64,000 bases of DNA. It comes from Roseinatronobacter sp052379845. GTDB taxonomy: Bacteria > Pseudomonadota > Alphaproteobacteria > Rhodobacterales > Rhodobacteraceae. A program made the translations under genes and the position numbers. Position 1 is the first letter of the stretch, and every line of letters begins with the position of its first letter. The notes beneath the pieces are model-generated. The model did not search any database. It was not told the origin of the DNA and saw nothing but the letters and a program-made list of their open reading frames with translations. Where the stretch lies: the NCBI GenBank assembly GCA_052379845.1, contig JBQTCF010000013.1, one strand, 5' to 3'. Positions 41,110 through 49,234 of the stretch are shown here, piece by piece.

Positions 41110-42899
41110 TAACGGAACATGGGTTAAGGCGGGCAGTGGCAGTGTTCGAGATCAGCGATCGATTGGCAACACGACTGGCGATTTTGATGACGCTGGCGCT
41201 TGCCCCTTTGGGGGCGATTTCCATCTATTCGGAATATCAGGCGCTGCGCGAACAGGCGCGCGCCAATGATGCCATGCTGGTATCGCGCACGCTGGATGCG
41301 GTGGCGGGGCAGCGGGGGTTGTTGGAAAGCGCCATGTTGTCCGCGCACCGGCTGACGCCGCTGGTGCTGGAACGGCTGGACGATACCGCCGCCTGTTCGG
41401 CGTTTTTGCGTGACTTCATTGAGGCGACGGGGCTGTTTTCCTTTGCGGGCTTCATTGCGCGCGACGGGGTGATGCGCTGCCAGTCCCAAGGCGCGCCGGT
41501 GGATTTTGGCGCGTCCGAACGCTTGCAGGAAACCATGGCCGACCCGCGTAGTTTTTTCAGCTTCCAGCCGTCAGGCGCCATAACGGGGCGGCCTGTGGTG
41601 CTGGCCAACAGGCCGGTTTATTCGGATGGCGATTTCATGGGCTATATCAGCATTTCCATATCGCGCCAGACCTTCAGCCTGATTTCCACGGAACCTGAGG
41701 AAAGCAGCGGTCTGCGCATGACCTATCTGGTCAACCCCGCAGGCGACACGCTGACCCATGAAGATACTGCCGATGCCGCCGACCGGCTGCCCGAGGGGGC
41801 CACATTGGCGCGGTTTTTGCAGGCGCGCAACGGGGTTTTCCGCGGGCCAAGCGAAAGCGGCGATGACCGCATGTTCACCATTGCCGAGGTGATCCCCGGC
41901 CAGCTTTATGCGCTGGGAAGCTGGTCCAGTGATCAGTTGCCCTTCGCTGCGGCGCAAAGTTACTGGCGGCTTGGGTTTCCGGTGCTGATGTGGTTTGCAT
42001 CCCTTGCGGTGGTCATGTTCGCGGTGGATTACATGGTTGTGCGCCACCTGAAGCGGTTGAATTCGCAGTTGCGCCGTTTCGCACTTGGCAACCGCGAGGA
42101 ATTCCAGCGCCTGCCCCCCGAAGCCCCCGCCGAATTGCATGAGATTGATTCCACCTTTTCGAAAATGGCGCTTCTGATCCGCCGGGATGAGCGCGAGCGC
42201 GAGCACGCGCTGGCAGAGAAAACCATTTTGCTGAAAGAAGTGCATCACCGTGTGAAAAACAACCTGCAGCTTATCGCCTCGATCCTGAATTTGCAGATGC
42301 GCCGGTTGCGCGACCCTGATGCGCGGCTGATCTTGCAAGGGGTTCAGGCGCGGGTGCGGTCGCTGGCGACAATCCATCGCACGCTATATGAACAAGACCG
42401 GATTTCAGAACGCCATGCCGCCAGCTTCTTTGAGCGCATCTTGCAAGAAACATTGTCGCTGGCCAGCGACGGTGCGCCCGATCTGAAGGTCACAACGCAA
42501 TTCGAGGGCGTGAATATGGCCCATGACAAGATCATCCCGGCATCGCTGTTATTTGCCGAAGCGCTGACCAATGCGGTGAAATACGCCCCCGATGCGCAGG
42601 GTGGGGAAAACCTGCTGGATATCAGCCTGACGCGGCAGGACGGTATTGCCCAGTTGCGGGTGTGGAATTCGGTGTCCGGCACGCCCGACAAGGTGCCCGG
42701 CGACGGGCTGGGGCGCGAATTGATGACGGCCTTTGCGCTGCAAATCCATGGCGAAATTGACATAGGCCCCCATCAGCGCAACGGGCGCGACGGGTGGCAG
42801 GTGTGTTTGCGCATGGCCGAACAGGCGCCCCAAGCCGCGCAGCCAGCCGCCGCCGCGGGGCTGGCGCGCGCGGGAACTGGCACGGCAGGGGCGGGCTGA
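41106..42899 (+). CDS. Membrane sensor histidine kinase (HWE/HisKA_2 type), probable PhyK partner of PhyR
   Basis: A 597-residue kinase. Helices near residues 22-42 and 288-310 bound a ~240-residue periplasmic sensor; a HAMP-like linker and coiled coil (310-370) lead to the H-box EVHHRVKNNLQLIASILNLQ (His about 381) and an ATPase domain with EALTNAVKYAP (N box) and GDGLGRELM (G box). Its place after ecfG suggests that it phosphorylates PhyR. The start may be GTG 41106 (overlapping ecfG) or GTG 41136, which has the better AAGG site. Confidence 0.9.
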   Translation: MITEHGLRRAVAVFEISDRLATRLAILMTLALAPLGAISIYSEYQALREQARANDAMLVSRTLDAVAGQRGLLESAMLSAHRLTPLVLERLDDTAACSAFLRDFIEATGLFSFAGFIARDGVMRCQSQGAPVDFGASERLQETMADPRSFFSFQPSGAITGRPVVLANRPVYSDGDFMGYISISISRQTFSLISTEPEESSGLRMTYLVNPAGDTLTHEDTADAADRLPEGATLARFLQARNGVFRGPSESGDDRMFTIAEVIPGQLYALGSWSSDQLPFAAAQSYWRLGFPVLMWFASLAVVMFAVDYMVVRHLKRLNSQLRRFALGNREEFQRLPPEAPAELHEIDSTFSKMALLIRRDEREREHALAEKTILLKEVHHRVKNNLQLIASILNLQMRRLRDPDARLILQGVQARVRSLATIHRTLYEQDRISERHAASFFERILQETLSLASDGAPDLKVTTQFEGVNMAHDKIIPASLLFAEALTNAVKYAPDAQGGENLLDISLTRQDGIAQLRVWNSVSGTPDKVPGDGLGRELMTAFALQIHGEIDIGPHQRNGRDGWQVCLRMAEQAPQAAQPAAAAGLARAGTGTAGAG

Positions 42900-42947
42900 C
42901 CGCGAAGGCAGTGCACCACATCTCACGCCACAGGGGAGAGCACGCGC

Positions 42948-43487
42948 ATGGCAGGCAAGGACATCCGTTTCACCGACCCGGTCGCAGAAGACCGCGCCTT
43001 GCTGGACACCGAATCGCGCATTGCGATTGCGGGCCATCCCCTGCATGCGATGCTGGTTGCATTCCCCATTGCGCTGACTGTGTCGGTTCTGGGGGCGGAT
43101 TTGCTGTATTGGTGGACCGCAGACAGTTTCTGGGCGCAGGTGGCGGGGTGGGCCGCGTTCGGGGCGTTTGTGATGGGGGTGATTGCGGGCATCACCGGCA
43201 CAGTGGAATTGCTGGTGGTGCGTGGCATCCGCAACCGTTCGGCCAGTTGGACGCATTTTATTCTGGCGGTCATGCTGTTGTCGCTGATCGGGGCAAACTG
43301 GGCGTTGCGCATTGGCCAACCACAGGCGGCGGTTCTGCCGCTGGGGATGATGCTGTCCTTCGTTGCGGTCGGGGTAACGGCAGTGACCGGCTGGCATGGT
43401 GGCAAGCTGGTTTTTGATTACCGCATCGGCACAAAAGCGCCTGACGCGCGGCCCCCGCACGCCCCGAAGTCACGCGCCCGGCGCTGA
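42948..43487 (+). CDS. DUF2231 membrane protein
   Basis: A 179-residue protein with four membrane helices between residues 28 and 165 and the DUF2231 marker GHPLHAMLVAFPIAL, with a second His in GWHGGKLVFDYRIG near the end. The conserved His residues could bind haem, but this is unproven. GGGGAGAG precedes ATG 42948, 48 bases after the kinase gene; it may belong to the same transcript. Confidence 0.88.
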   Translation: MAGKDIRFTDPVAEDRALLDTESRIAIAGHPLHAMLVAFPIALTVSVLGADLLYWWTADSFWAQVAGWAAFGAFVMGVIAGITGTVELLVVRGIRNRSASWTHFILAVMLLSLIGANWALRIGQPQAAVLPLGMMLSFVAVGVTAVTGWHGGKLVFDYRIGTKAPDARPPHAPKSRARR

Positions 43488-43579
43488 AATTGCAGCATGT
43501 CGCATGTGTGCGAGGCGCGCGGGGTGTCGGATGTCGGGTGTTGGGGTTGCGGGCAAGTGCTGGTCATGGGGGCATGCGG

Positions 43580-43604
43580 GGAACCGGTGCGCGCGTGCCA
43601 CGTT
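43580..43604 (+). promoter_or_regulatory. EcfG-type promoter candidate before the ferric-reductase-like gene
   Basis: GGAAC (43580-43584), 16 bases, CGTT (43601-43604). The expected start point is at or just before the ATG at 43613, which would make the transcript nearly leaderless although an AAGGGGG also sits there. Confidence 0.55.
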
Positions 43605-43612
43605 GAAGGGGG

Positions 43613-45013
43613 ATGACTGATCCTTCCTGCGCAAGCGCTGCGGCGCATACCCGAAAAGCCCGCCAGTTCCAGCCCCGTCATGACCGGCGCGCGGTTGTCA
43701 TTGGCCATGCGCTGGGGGTTCTGGCGCTGGGGGTTCTGGCGTTGGGGCTGCCCTTTGCGGTGGTTGTTTTCACGGCCCCTGCCGCCCCGTCAGGCGGGCT
43801 GATATGGGATTTCAGCATGGGGCTGGGCTTTGGCGCGCTGGCCATGGTGACGTTGCAATTCGCGCTGACAGGCCGCCTGCGCTGGGTCACGCACCCGTTC
43901 GGGGCCGATATCGTCTATCTGGCGCATCGCTACCTGAGTTGGGGGGCGCTACTGCTGATGGGCGCGCATTTCGCCCTGCTGTATGTGTTTCATCAACCTG
44001 CATTGGGGGTGCTGAACCCGTTTCAGGCCCGCTGGGAACTGACAGCGGGGCGGGTGGCGCTGTTGTGCTTTGCGGCGCTTGTGGTCACATCGCAATGGCG
44101 CCGCGCGCTGGGCCTGCGCTATGAGTGGTGGCGCGGCCTGCATCTGGTGTTGGCGATTACGGGGTTTATGGCCGCGATTGCCCATGTTCTGGGGGTGGGC
44201 ACCCTGACGGGCACGCCGCAAAAGCGGGTTTTGTGGCTGGGCGTAACGCTGGGCTGGCTGGGCCTGTTGGTGTTCACGCGCATCATCCGCCCCTGGCTGC
44301 AAACGCGCAACCCGTGGCGGGTTGTCGGCACCCATGACGAAGGGGGCGGCGTGCGCCGTCTGGAGCTGGCCCCCGAAGGCCGCGCGCTGACGCGCTGGAA
44401 GCCGGGGCAGTTTGCGTGGCTGACAGTGGGCCATTCGCCCTTTGGGATGGTCCAGCACCCCTTCACCATTTCCACCGCGCCCGAACACGGGCCGAACCTG
44501 TCCTTTGCCATCAAGGCGCTGGGCGACCACAGCCGCGCCTTCGCGCAAACCCAGATCGGGGCGCGGGCCTATGTGGATGGGCCCTATGGGGCGTTTTCGG
44601 TGGACCGCATGACACGCGCCACGGGGTTTGTGATGATCGCGGGCGGGGTGGGGATTACGCCTGTCATGGCCAATTTGCATGCGCTGGCGGCGCGCAGGGA
44701 CAGGCGTCCTGTCATTGTCCTGTATGCCAACCCGTCCTGGGACAAAGTGGCCTTCCGCGATGACCTGGAGCGCTTGCGCAAATGCCTGAACATGACGCTG
44801 GTGCATGTGCTCGATGACCCGCCCGAAGGGTGGGACGGTGAACGCGGACAGATTGATTTCGACATTCTGACACGCCATCTGGCCGCCGATACGCGCGACT
44901 GGCCGCATTTGCTGTGTGGTCCCGGCCCGATGATTGCATCCTTGCGCGCTGATCTGCAGCGCCTTGGCGTGCGCGATCGTCATATGGATTACGAAATTTT
45001 CGAACTGGTTTAG
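43613..45013 (+). CDS. Ferric-reductase-like transmembrane flavoprotein (FAD/NAD(P)H oxidoreductase)
   Basis: A 466-residue protein: six membrane helices (about 28-215) with His pairs HRYLSWGALLLMGAH and WWRGLHLVLAITG...AH positioned for two haems, then an FAD domain (WKPGQFAWLTVG, QHPFTISTAP) and an NAD(P)H domain (MIAGGVGITPVMANL, LLCGPGPMIASL). It moves electrons from NAD(P)H across the membrane, to ferric iron or another acceptor. An unusual in-frame duplication LGVLALGVLALG lies in helix 1. It may be under EcfG. Confidence 0.88.
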   Translation: MTDPSCASAAAHTRKARQFQPRHDRRAVVIGHALGVLALGVLALGLPFAVVVFTAPAAPSGGLIWDFSMGLGFGALAMVTLQFALTGRLRWVTHPFGADIVYLAHRYLSWGALLLMGAHFALLYVFHQPALGVLNPFQARWELTAGRVALLCFAALVVTSQWRRALGLRYEWWRGLHLVLAITGFMAAIAHVLGVGTLTGTPQKRVLWLGVTLGWLGLLVFTRIIRPWLQTRNPWRVVGTHDEGGGVRRLELAPEGRALTRWKPGQFAWLTVGHSPFGMVQHPFTISTAPEHGPNLSFAIKALGDHSRAFAQTQIGARAYVDGPYGAFSVDRMTRATGFVMIAGGVGITPVMANLHALAARRDRRPVIVLYANPSWDKVAFRDDLERLRKCLNMTLVHVLDDPPEGWDGERGQIDFDILTRHLAADTRDWPHLLCGPGPMIASLRADLQRLGVRDRHMDYEIFELV

Positions 45014-45017
45014 GAAC

Positions 45018-45107
45018 ATGCGCCCGAAACTTGCCCTTGCCTTTGCTGTGATGATGATCGCGCTGGCCATAGCGCTGGCGGCGTGGCTGGCACAGGCCGC
45101 ACTATAG
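45018..45107 (+). CDS. Possible 29-residue single-helix membrane peptide
   Basis: A short frame, MRPKLALAFAVMMIALAIAL then AAWLAQAAL, is almost entirely one membrane helix with a positive N-terminus. AGGA precedes the ATG and it starts 4 bases after the ferric-reductase-like gene. Coding potential cannot be proven at this length. Confidence 0.4.
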   Translation: MRPKLALAFAVMMIALAIALAAWLAQAAL

Positions 45108-45108
45108 G

Positions 45109-45340
45109 CTTATTTTGTTGCATGCCTTTTTGCGCAAAACCGGTTCCCACTTTTGCGCGACATGCGCTTAATTTGTTGCATGTCTTTTTGCGCAAAACCG
45201 GTTCCCACTTTTGCGCGACATGCGCTTATTTTGTTGCATGTCTTTTTTCGCAAAACCGGTTCCCACTTTTGCGCGACATGCGCTTAATTTGTTGCATGTC
45301 TTTTTGCGCAAAACCGGTTCCCACTTTTGCGCGACATGCC
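45109..45340 (+). repeat. Tandem array of four 58-bp hairpin repeats
   Basis: Four near-identical copies repeat with an exact 58-base period (GTTGCATG at 45117, 45175, 45233, 45291). Each unit holds CGCAAAACCGGTTCCCACTT and folds as GCATGTC-bulge-GCGCAAAA / TTTTGCGC-GACATGC. Differences are single bases (CATGCC/CATGTC, TTAA/TTAT). Solo relatives occur at 7296, 45783 and 52094. Confidence 0.93.
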
Positions 45341-45357
45341 TGGCCCGCAGTTTTCCG

Positions 45358-45382
45358 GGAACCTTTGGCGCGGCAGGGGGTT
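45358..45382 (+). promoter_or_regulatory. Weak EcfG-type promoter candidate
   Basis: GGAAC (45358-45362), 16 bases, GGTT (45379-45382): one mismatch from CGTT. Well placed (38 bases) before the PLDc_N gene. Confidence 0.35.
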
Positions 45383-45419
45383 GGGTTGCAGATGGTCTTA
45401 TGGCGGGGGCGACAGCGGC

Positions 45420-45602
45420 ATGAATGCGAATTTCACGGGGTTTTTGGGCGTTTTGCATCTGGCGCTTGTTGTCTGGGCGGCAGTGTCCATTCTGGGCGCG
45501 CGCGCCAGTCAGGGACAAAAGGTTTTTTGGATATTGCTGGTTCTGGTGTTCCCGGTTGTCGGGCTGATCATCTGGTTCCTTGCTGGCCCGAAAAAGGGCT
45601 GA
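45420..45602 (+). CDS. PLDc_N-domain small membrane protein
   Basis: A 60-residue protein with two membrane helices: VLHLALVVWAAVSIL and KVFWILLVLVFPVVGLIIW ending FLAGPKKG, the pattern of the phospholipase D nuclease N-terminal domain (PF13396) found alone in many small stress proteins. ATG 45420 follows a GGGGGC stretch. An intrinsic terminator follows 44 bases after the stop. Confidence 0.85.
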   Translation: MNANFTGFLGVLHLALVVWAAVSILGARASQGQKVFWILLVLVFPVVGLIIWFLAGPKKG

Positions 45603-45645
45603 AGCTTTCCCTCTGGTCGAGGGGCATGACCCTTCGGCACACTTC

Positions 45646-45674
45646 ACGCTGGCCTTGGTGCCAGCGTTTTTTTT
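45646..45674 (+). terminator. Rho-independent terminator
   Basis: ACGCTGGC and GCCAGCGT arms around a 6-base loop, then eight Ts (45667-45674, the first within the stem). It ends the PLDc_N transcript. Confidence 0.92.
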
Positions 45675-45782
45675 GGCCCGCAGGCCCGCGCATCAGCGGT
45701 TTGCCGCGCAGGGGCATCAGGGGCGGCGGGAACCGGGGAACGCTTGTGGCGGTTGCTGCGTTTTTTTGGGGAATGCCGCATA

Positions 45783-45830
45783 GAGCATGTCGCGCAAAAC
45801 TGGGAACCGGTTTTGTGCCAAAGGACATGC
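45783..45830 (-). repeat. Solo copy of the AACCGGTTCCC hairpin repeat
   Basis: GAGCATGTCGCGCAAAACTGGGAACCGG... to GACATGC is the repeat in reverse orientation, with an intact outer stem GCATGTC/GACATGC. It lies in the 456-base gap 45603-46058, whose only other features are the PLDc_N terminator and the PRC-barrel promoter. Confidence 0.8.
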
Positions 45831-45981
45831 GACACCTTAAGGTTAGAGTGGGTCGCGTGACTGCGAATGAACGCGGGCACGCACCGGGGTGCGGCGTTTG
45901 GCACCCGTCCGGCAGCAGGCGGGTGCGCCTTGTGTGCCTTACGTTAAGTCATTCAAAAAAAATACTTTTTTGTAATTTTCA

Positions 45982-46007
45982 GGAACCATGAAGCGCCCCC
46001 CGCCGTT
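45982..46007 (+). promoter_or_regulatory. EcfG-type promoter of the PRC-barrel gene
   Basis: GGAAC (45982-45986), 17 bases, CGTT (46004-46007). A predicted start near 46015 leaves a 44-base leader before ATG 46059. Confidence 0.78.
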
Positions 46008-46058
46008 GTGTTTGCAGAGCCTTGCACAAGGCCAGACACACCACAGGAGAGTAAGATC

Positions 46059-47003
46059 ATGAAAAACCTTATGCTGACGACCGCGATTGTTTCGCTGACC
46101 ACTATGGGGGCCGTTGCGCAAACCGCTGACACACCCATGGGGGGCGATGCTGCTGCCCAAGGTGGGATCGTGCCTGCGTTCCTGTCCTCGGATTTTACGG
46201 GCAAAAGCCTGTATACGCTGGACAATGACGAAACCCGCAGCCTGCAACAAGACCGCGCATCCGAAGACCGCAGTGTCTGGGATCGCATCAGCATGCGCTG
46301 GGAAAGCAGCGACAGCTTCATACCTGAGCGCGATGCATGGAACAATATTGGCAATATCGATGACATTGTGATGACCCAGGACGGCGAATTGCGCGGCATT
46401 TTGGTTGATGTCGGCGGTTTTCTGGGCCTTGGGGCGCGCACAGTGATGGTTGACATCAGCGAGCTGTATTTCGTGGCCGATGAAACCGCCCCCGAGGACC
46501 TGTCTGATTTCTTCGTCGTGGCCTCGATGGGGCAGGAGCAGTTGGAAGCCTTGCCAGAATGGGATGACGAGCACCTGACCGCAGGCTTCGAGGCGCGGGG
46601 CTATGGTCAGGATATGGGCCTGTCGGATGGCAATGATGACATGGCGCGCAGTGACACCGCTATGCCCAGCGAACCCGCGACACCGGCGGCGGATCAGGCC
46701 GCCATGGACGGATACACTGAAATGGCGGAACACGACCGCACGGCCGACACCCTGCTGGGCGCCGATGTTTACGGCACCCAAGGTGAAAACATTGCCACGG
46801 TCGATGATGTGGTGATGGGTGATGATGGCACGATGACCCATCTGGTCATGGATGTGGGCGGGTTTCTTGGCGTTGCAAGCCACACCATCGCGCTTGAGCT
46901 TGGCGATGTGGACATCATGTGGAACGATCAGGACGGCGATGTGCGTGTTTCCGTTCCCATGACACAGGCGCAGCTGGAAAGCGTGCCCGAATATGAGGGG
47001 TAA
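46059..47003 (+). CDS. Secreted protein with two PRC-barrel domains
   Basis: A 314-residue protein with a signal peptide (residues 1-21, cleavage after AVA) and two PRC-barrel repeats: about 85-140 (NIGNIDDIVMTQDGELRGIL, VDVGGFLGLGARTV) and 235-305 (GENIATVDDVVMGDDG, MDVGGFLGVASHTI). An acidic, Ala/Pro-rich linker joins them. Likely periplasmic; bacterial PRC-barrel exports are often stress-induced, fitting its EcfG-type promoter. AGGAG precedes ATG 46059. Confidence 0.9.
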   Translation: MKNLMLTTAIVSLTTMGAVAQTADTPMGGDAAAQGGIVPAFLSSDFTGKSLYTLDNDETRSLQQDRASEDRSVWDRISMRWESSDSFIPERDAWNNIGNIDDIVMTQDGELRGILVDVGGFLGLGARTVMVDISELYFVADETAPEDLSDFFVVASMGQEQLEALPEWDDEHLTAGFEARGYGQDMGLSDGNDDMARSDTAMPSEPATPAADQAAMDGYTEMAEHDRTADTLLGADVYGTQGENIATVDDVVMGDDGTMTHLVMDVGGFLGVASHTIALELGDVDIMWNDQDGDVRVSVPMTQAQLESVPEYEG

Positions 47004-47146
47004 GCTGACACCAAGGGGACGCCGCCGCCTGTCGGGCATGTGACCGAAGCGGAGCTGTTCAAGGGGGGCGTGTGCTGCTTGTTGCGCGCGCGCGCCCCGC
47101 CCTGACCCCTTGGTGACAGCGTGTTTTTATGCGCAAGACGCGATTG

Positions 47147-47178
47147 GCCCCGCCGGTTTCTGGCGGGGCTTGTTGTTG
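47147..47178 (+). terminator. Probable terminator after the PRC-barrel gene
   Basis: GCCCCGCC (47147-47154) pairs with GGCGGGGC (47162-47169) around a 7-base loop, followed by TTGTTGTTG. The rest of the 265-base gap 47004-47268 shows no gene. Confidence 0.72.
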
Positions 47179-47268
47179 TGCAGCCTGTGGCCAAGGATTT
47201 GCGCAGCGCTTGGAACCCGCATGCATGGCGCGCGTTGACTCCCATATCCGCGGAATGTTCAACCTGTG

Positions 47269-48066
47269 ATGGACCCTGATTTGCCTTATTGTGGACCCGC
47301 CCCCGACCCGCAGGCATGGATCATGGCATGGAACCTTGATCCTGTCTTGATTGGCTGCCTTGGCGTGGTGGCGCTGGGCGGCCTGTGGCAGTTGCGCGGC
47401 CAGCCTGCGGCGCGCCGTCATGCCTTCGGGGGGGCGATGGTTGCGGCGGTGCTGGCGTTCGTGTCCCCGCTTTGCGCGCTGAGCGTGGCGCTGTTTTCGG
47501 CGCGCACGTTGCATCATCTGGTGGTCATTGCGGTTCTGGCGCCCGCGCTTGCGCTGGCATTTCCACTGCGGCGCAGCCCGCAGGTTCTGGCCGTCCTGGC
47601 CGTGTCGGCGGCGTTGTGGGCATGGCACCTGCCGGTTGTCTATGCCGCCGCATGGGACAGTGCCGCAGTTTACTGGGCGCTGCAACTGGCGTTGATTGTG
47701 CCGGGTTGGGCGTTCTGGTCCAGCGTTCTGGGGCAGGGCGCGGGCGGTGTTTCGGGCGGTGTTTCGGGCGGTGTTTCGGGCGGTGTTTCTGGCCGGGGCG
47801 CGGGCGCTGTGGCGCTGGGGGCGCTGGTGGGGCAAATGGGGATGCTGGGCGCGCTGCTGACCTTCGCGCCGCGCGCCTTTTATGTGCAACATCTGGCCCA
47901 TGCGCCGCGCTTTGGCCTGAATGCGCTGCAAGACCAGCAACTGGCGGGCCTGATCATGTGGGTGCCGGGCATGGTGCCGCTGGCGGTGCTGGCGGCGCTT
48001 ATGGCCTGGACCGCCCTGGTGCAGGCACCACAACAGCCGTTGGGGCAGGGGGGGCGGCGCGCATGA
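47269..48066 (+). CDS. Cytochrome c oxidase assembly protein, CtaG/caa3 type
   Basis: A 265-residue membrane protein with about seven helices and the CtaG_caa3 features: ARTLHHLVVIAVLAPALAL, WAWHLPVVYAAAW, and late FAPRAFYVQ with DQQLAGLIMWVPG. It probably helps copper delivery to the oxidase encoded downstream. A run of four GVSG repeats (from 12-base DNA repeats, about 47742-47793) lies in a loop near residue 160. ATG 47269 is used; GTG 47266 directly precedes it. It is ATGA-coupled to the next gene. Confidence 0.88.
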   Translation: MDPDLPYCGPAPDPQAWIMAWNLDPVLIGCLGVVALGGLWQLRGQPAARRHAFGGAMVAAVLAFVSPLCALSVALFSARTLHHLVVIAVLAPALALAFPLRRSPQVLAVLAVSAALWAWHLPVVYAAAWDSAAVYWALQLALIVPGWAFWSSVLGQGAGGVSGGVSGGVSGGVSGRGAGAVALGALVGQMGMLGALLTFAPRAFYVQHLAHAPRFGLNALQDQQLAGLIMWVPGMVPLAVLAALMAWTALVQAPQQPLGQGGRRA

Positions 48067-48569
48067 TTGCCCTGCTCAAGGCGCTTCATATCGCGGCGCT
48101 TTCGGTCTGGTGTGCGGGGCTGATTGTGCTGGCGGTTGTCATTCACCGCCACCGGCGTGACGATGCGGCGCGCAATCAGGCGGCGTTTGCGGAATTTCGC
48201 TGGGTGACACATCATGCCTATCGCCTTGTTGTGACACCCGCTGCGGTGGTCGCGGTGACTGCAGGCACAGTGCTGATTTTCGCGCTGGAGGTGCTGGAGG
48301 CGTGGTTGCTGGTCAAGCTGGTGGCGGTCAGTGGCATGGTGATGGTGCATGCATGGCTGGGCCATATCATCGGACAGGCCGGACAGCACCGCACCCCCCG
48401 TCGCCTGCCGCCAGCGGGGCTGGCGCTGGGGGCATTGGTGCCGCTGATGGGGGCGGTGTTGTGGCTGGTGCTGGCCAAACCCCCATTGGAGGAGGTTTTC
48501 GCGCTGTTGCCTGACATGCTGCGCGAACCGCGCGGGCAGGCCATCCCCGCAAGGTTTGACCCGCTATGA
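48063..48569 (+). CDS. CopD-like membrane protein of the oxidase operon
   Basis: A 168-residue protein with four helices: LLKALHIAALSVWCAGLIVL at the start (His and Cys in helix 1), THHAYRLVVTPAAVVAVTAG, and LVKLVAVSGMVMVHAWLGHI. The His-rich helices resemble the CopD/HemJ-like haem or copper membrane proteins. It is coupled by ATGA on both sides and likely assists cofactor insertion. Confidence 0.78.
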   Translation: MIALLKALHIAALSVWCAGLIVLAVVIHRHRRDDAARNQAAFAEFRWVTHHAYRLVVTPAAVVAVTAGTVLIFALEVLEAWLLVKLVAVSGMVMVHAWLGHIIGQAGQHRTPRRLPPAGLALGALVPLMGAVLWLVLAKPPLEEVFALLPDMLREPRGQAIPARFDPL

Positions 48570-49234
48570 CCAGGCGTTGGGCCATAGCTGCTGCGCCTGC
48601 GGTGCTGGCGGCCTGTTCGGGGCCGTTATCCACGCTGGACCCCGGCGGCGATGTGGCGCGCGATATTGCGCGGCTGTGGTGGGGCATGCTGGCGGGGGCA
48701 GTGTTGATCACAGCACTTGTGCTGGTGTTGCTGGCGCTGGGCTTCGGGCGGCCACGCGCGGCATTGCACCGGCACTGGATTTACGGGCTGGGCCTGTGGT
48801 TTTCGATGGCGGTGCTGGTGGGGGTTCTGGGCGCGGGGCTGTGGGTGGGCGAACGCAATGTGCCGCGCGATGACGGCGCAGTGAGGGTGCGCGCGCATGC
48901 GGTGCAATGGGGCTGGCGCTTCACCCATGACGGCGCGGATGGCCAGCCCGTGACGGACACGCGCAGGCTGCACATTCCCGCAGGCCAGCCCGTGGATATT
49001 CTGATCACGTCACAGGATGTGATTCATTCCTTCTGGGTGCCGCGCCTTGGCGGCAAGCTGGATGCAATCCCCGGACGCGAGAACCGCTTGCGGGTGCAGG
49101 CCGCGCGTGCGGGCCGCTTTGACGGGCTGTGTGCGGAATTTTGCGGGGCGGGGCATGCGGCGATGCGCTTTGAGGTGATCGCGCATGAGGACTGGCCCCC
49201 CGCCGCCCCCGAACCGACACAGGACAGCCCATGA
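48566..49234 (+). CDS. coxB: Cytochrome c oxidase subunit II (CuA)
   Basis: A 222-residue lipoprotein (LAACSG lipobox, Cys16) with two membrane helices (about 35-58, 72-95) and a cupredoxin domain. CuA ligands: His in DVIHSFWVPRLGGK, then CAEFCGAGHAAMRF with two Cys, His and Met. The aromatic patch VQWGWRF carries electrons from cytochrome c. There is no fused cytochrome c domain. The precursor is short, fitting an alternative aa3-type oxidase. Confidence 0.94.
   Translation: MTRRWAIAAAPAVLAACSGPLSTLDPGGDVARDIARLWWGMLAGAVLITALVLVLLALGFGRPRAALHRHWIYGLGLWFSMAVLVGVLGAGLWVGERNVPRDDGAVRVRAHAVQWGWRFTHDGADGQPVTDTRRLHIPAGQPVDILITSQDVIHSFWVPRLGGKLDAIPGRENRLRVQAARAGRFDGLCAEFCGAGHAAMRFEVIAHEDWPPAAPEPTQDSP

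Noticed and set aside
45109..45340. CRISPR array
   Set aside because: The units are contiguous 58-bp tandem copies with no unique spacers, and no cas genes are near.
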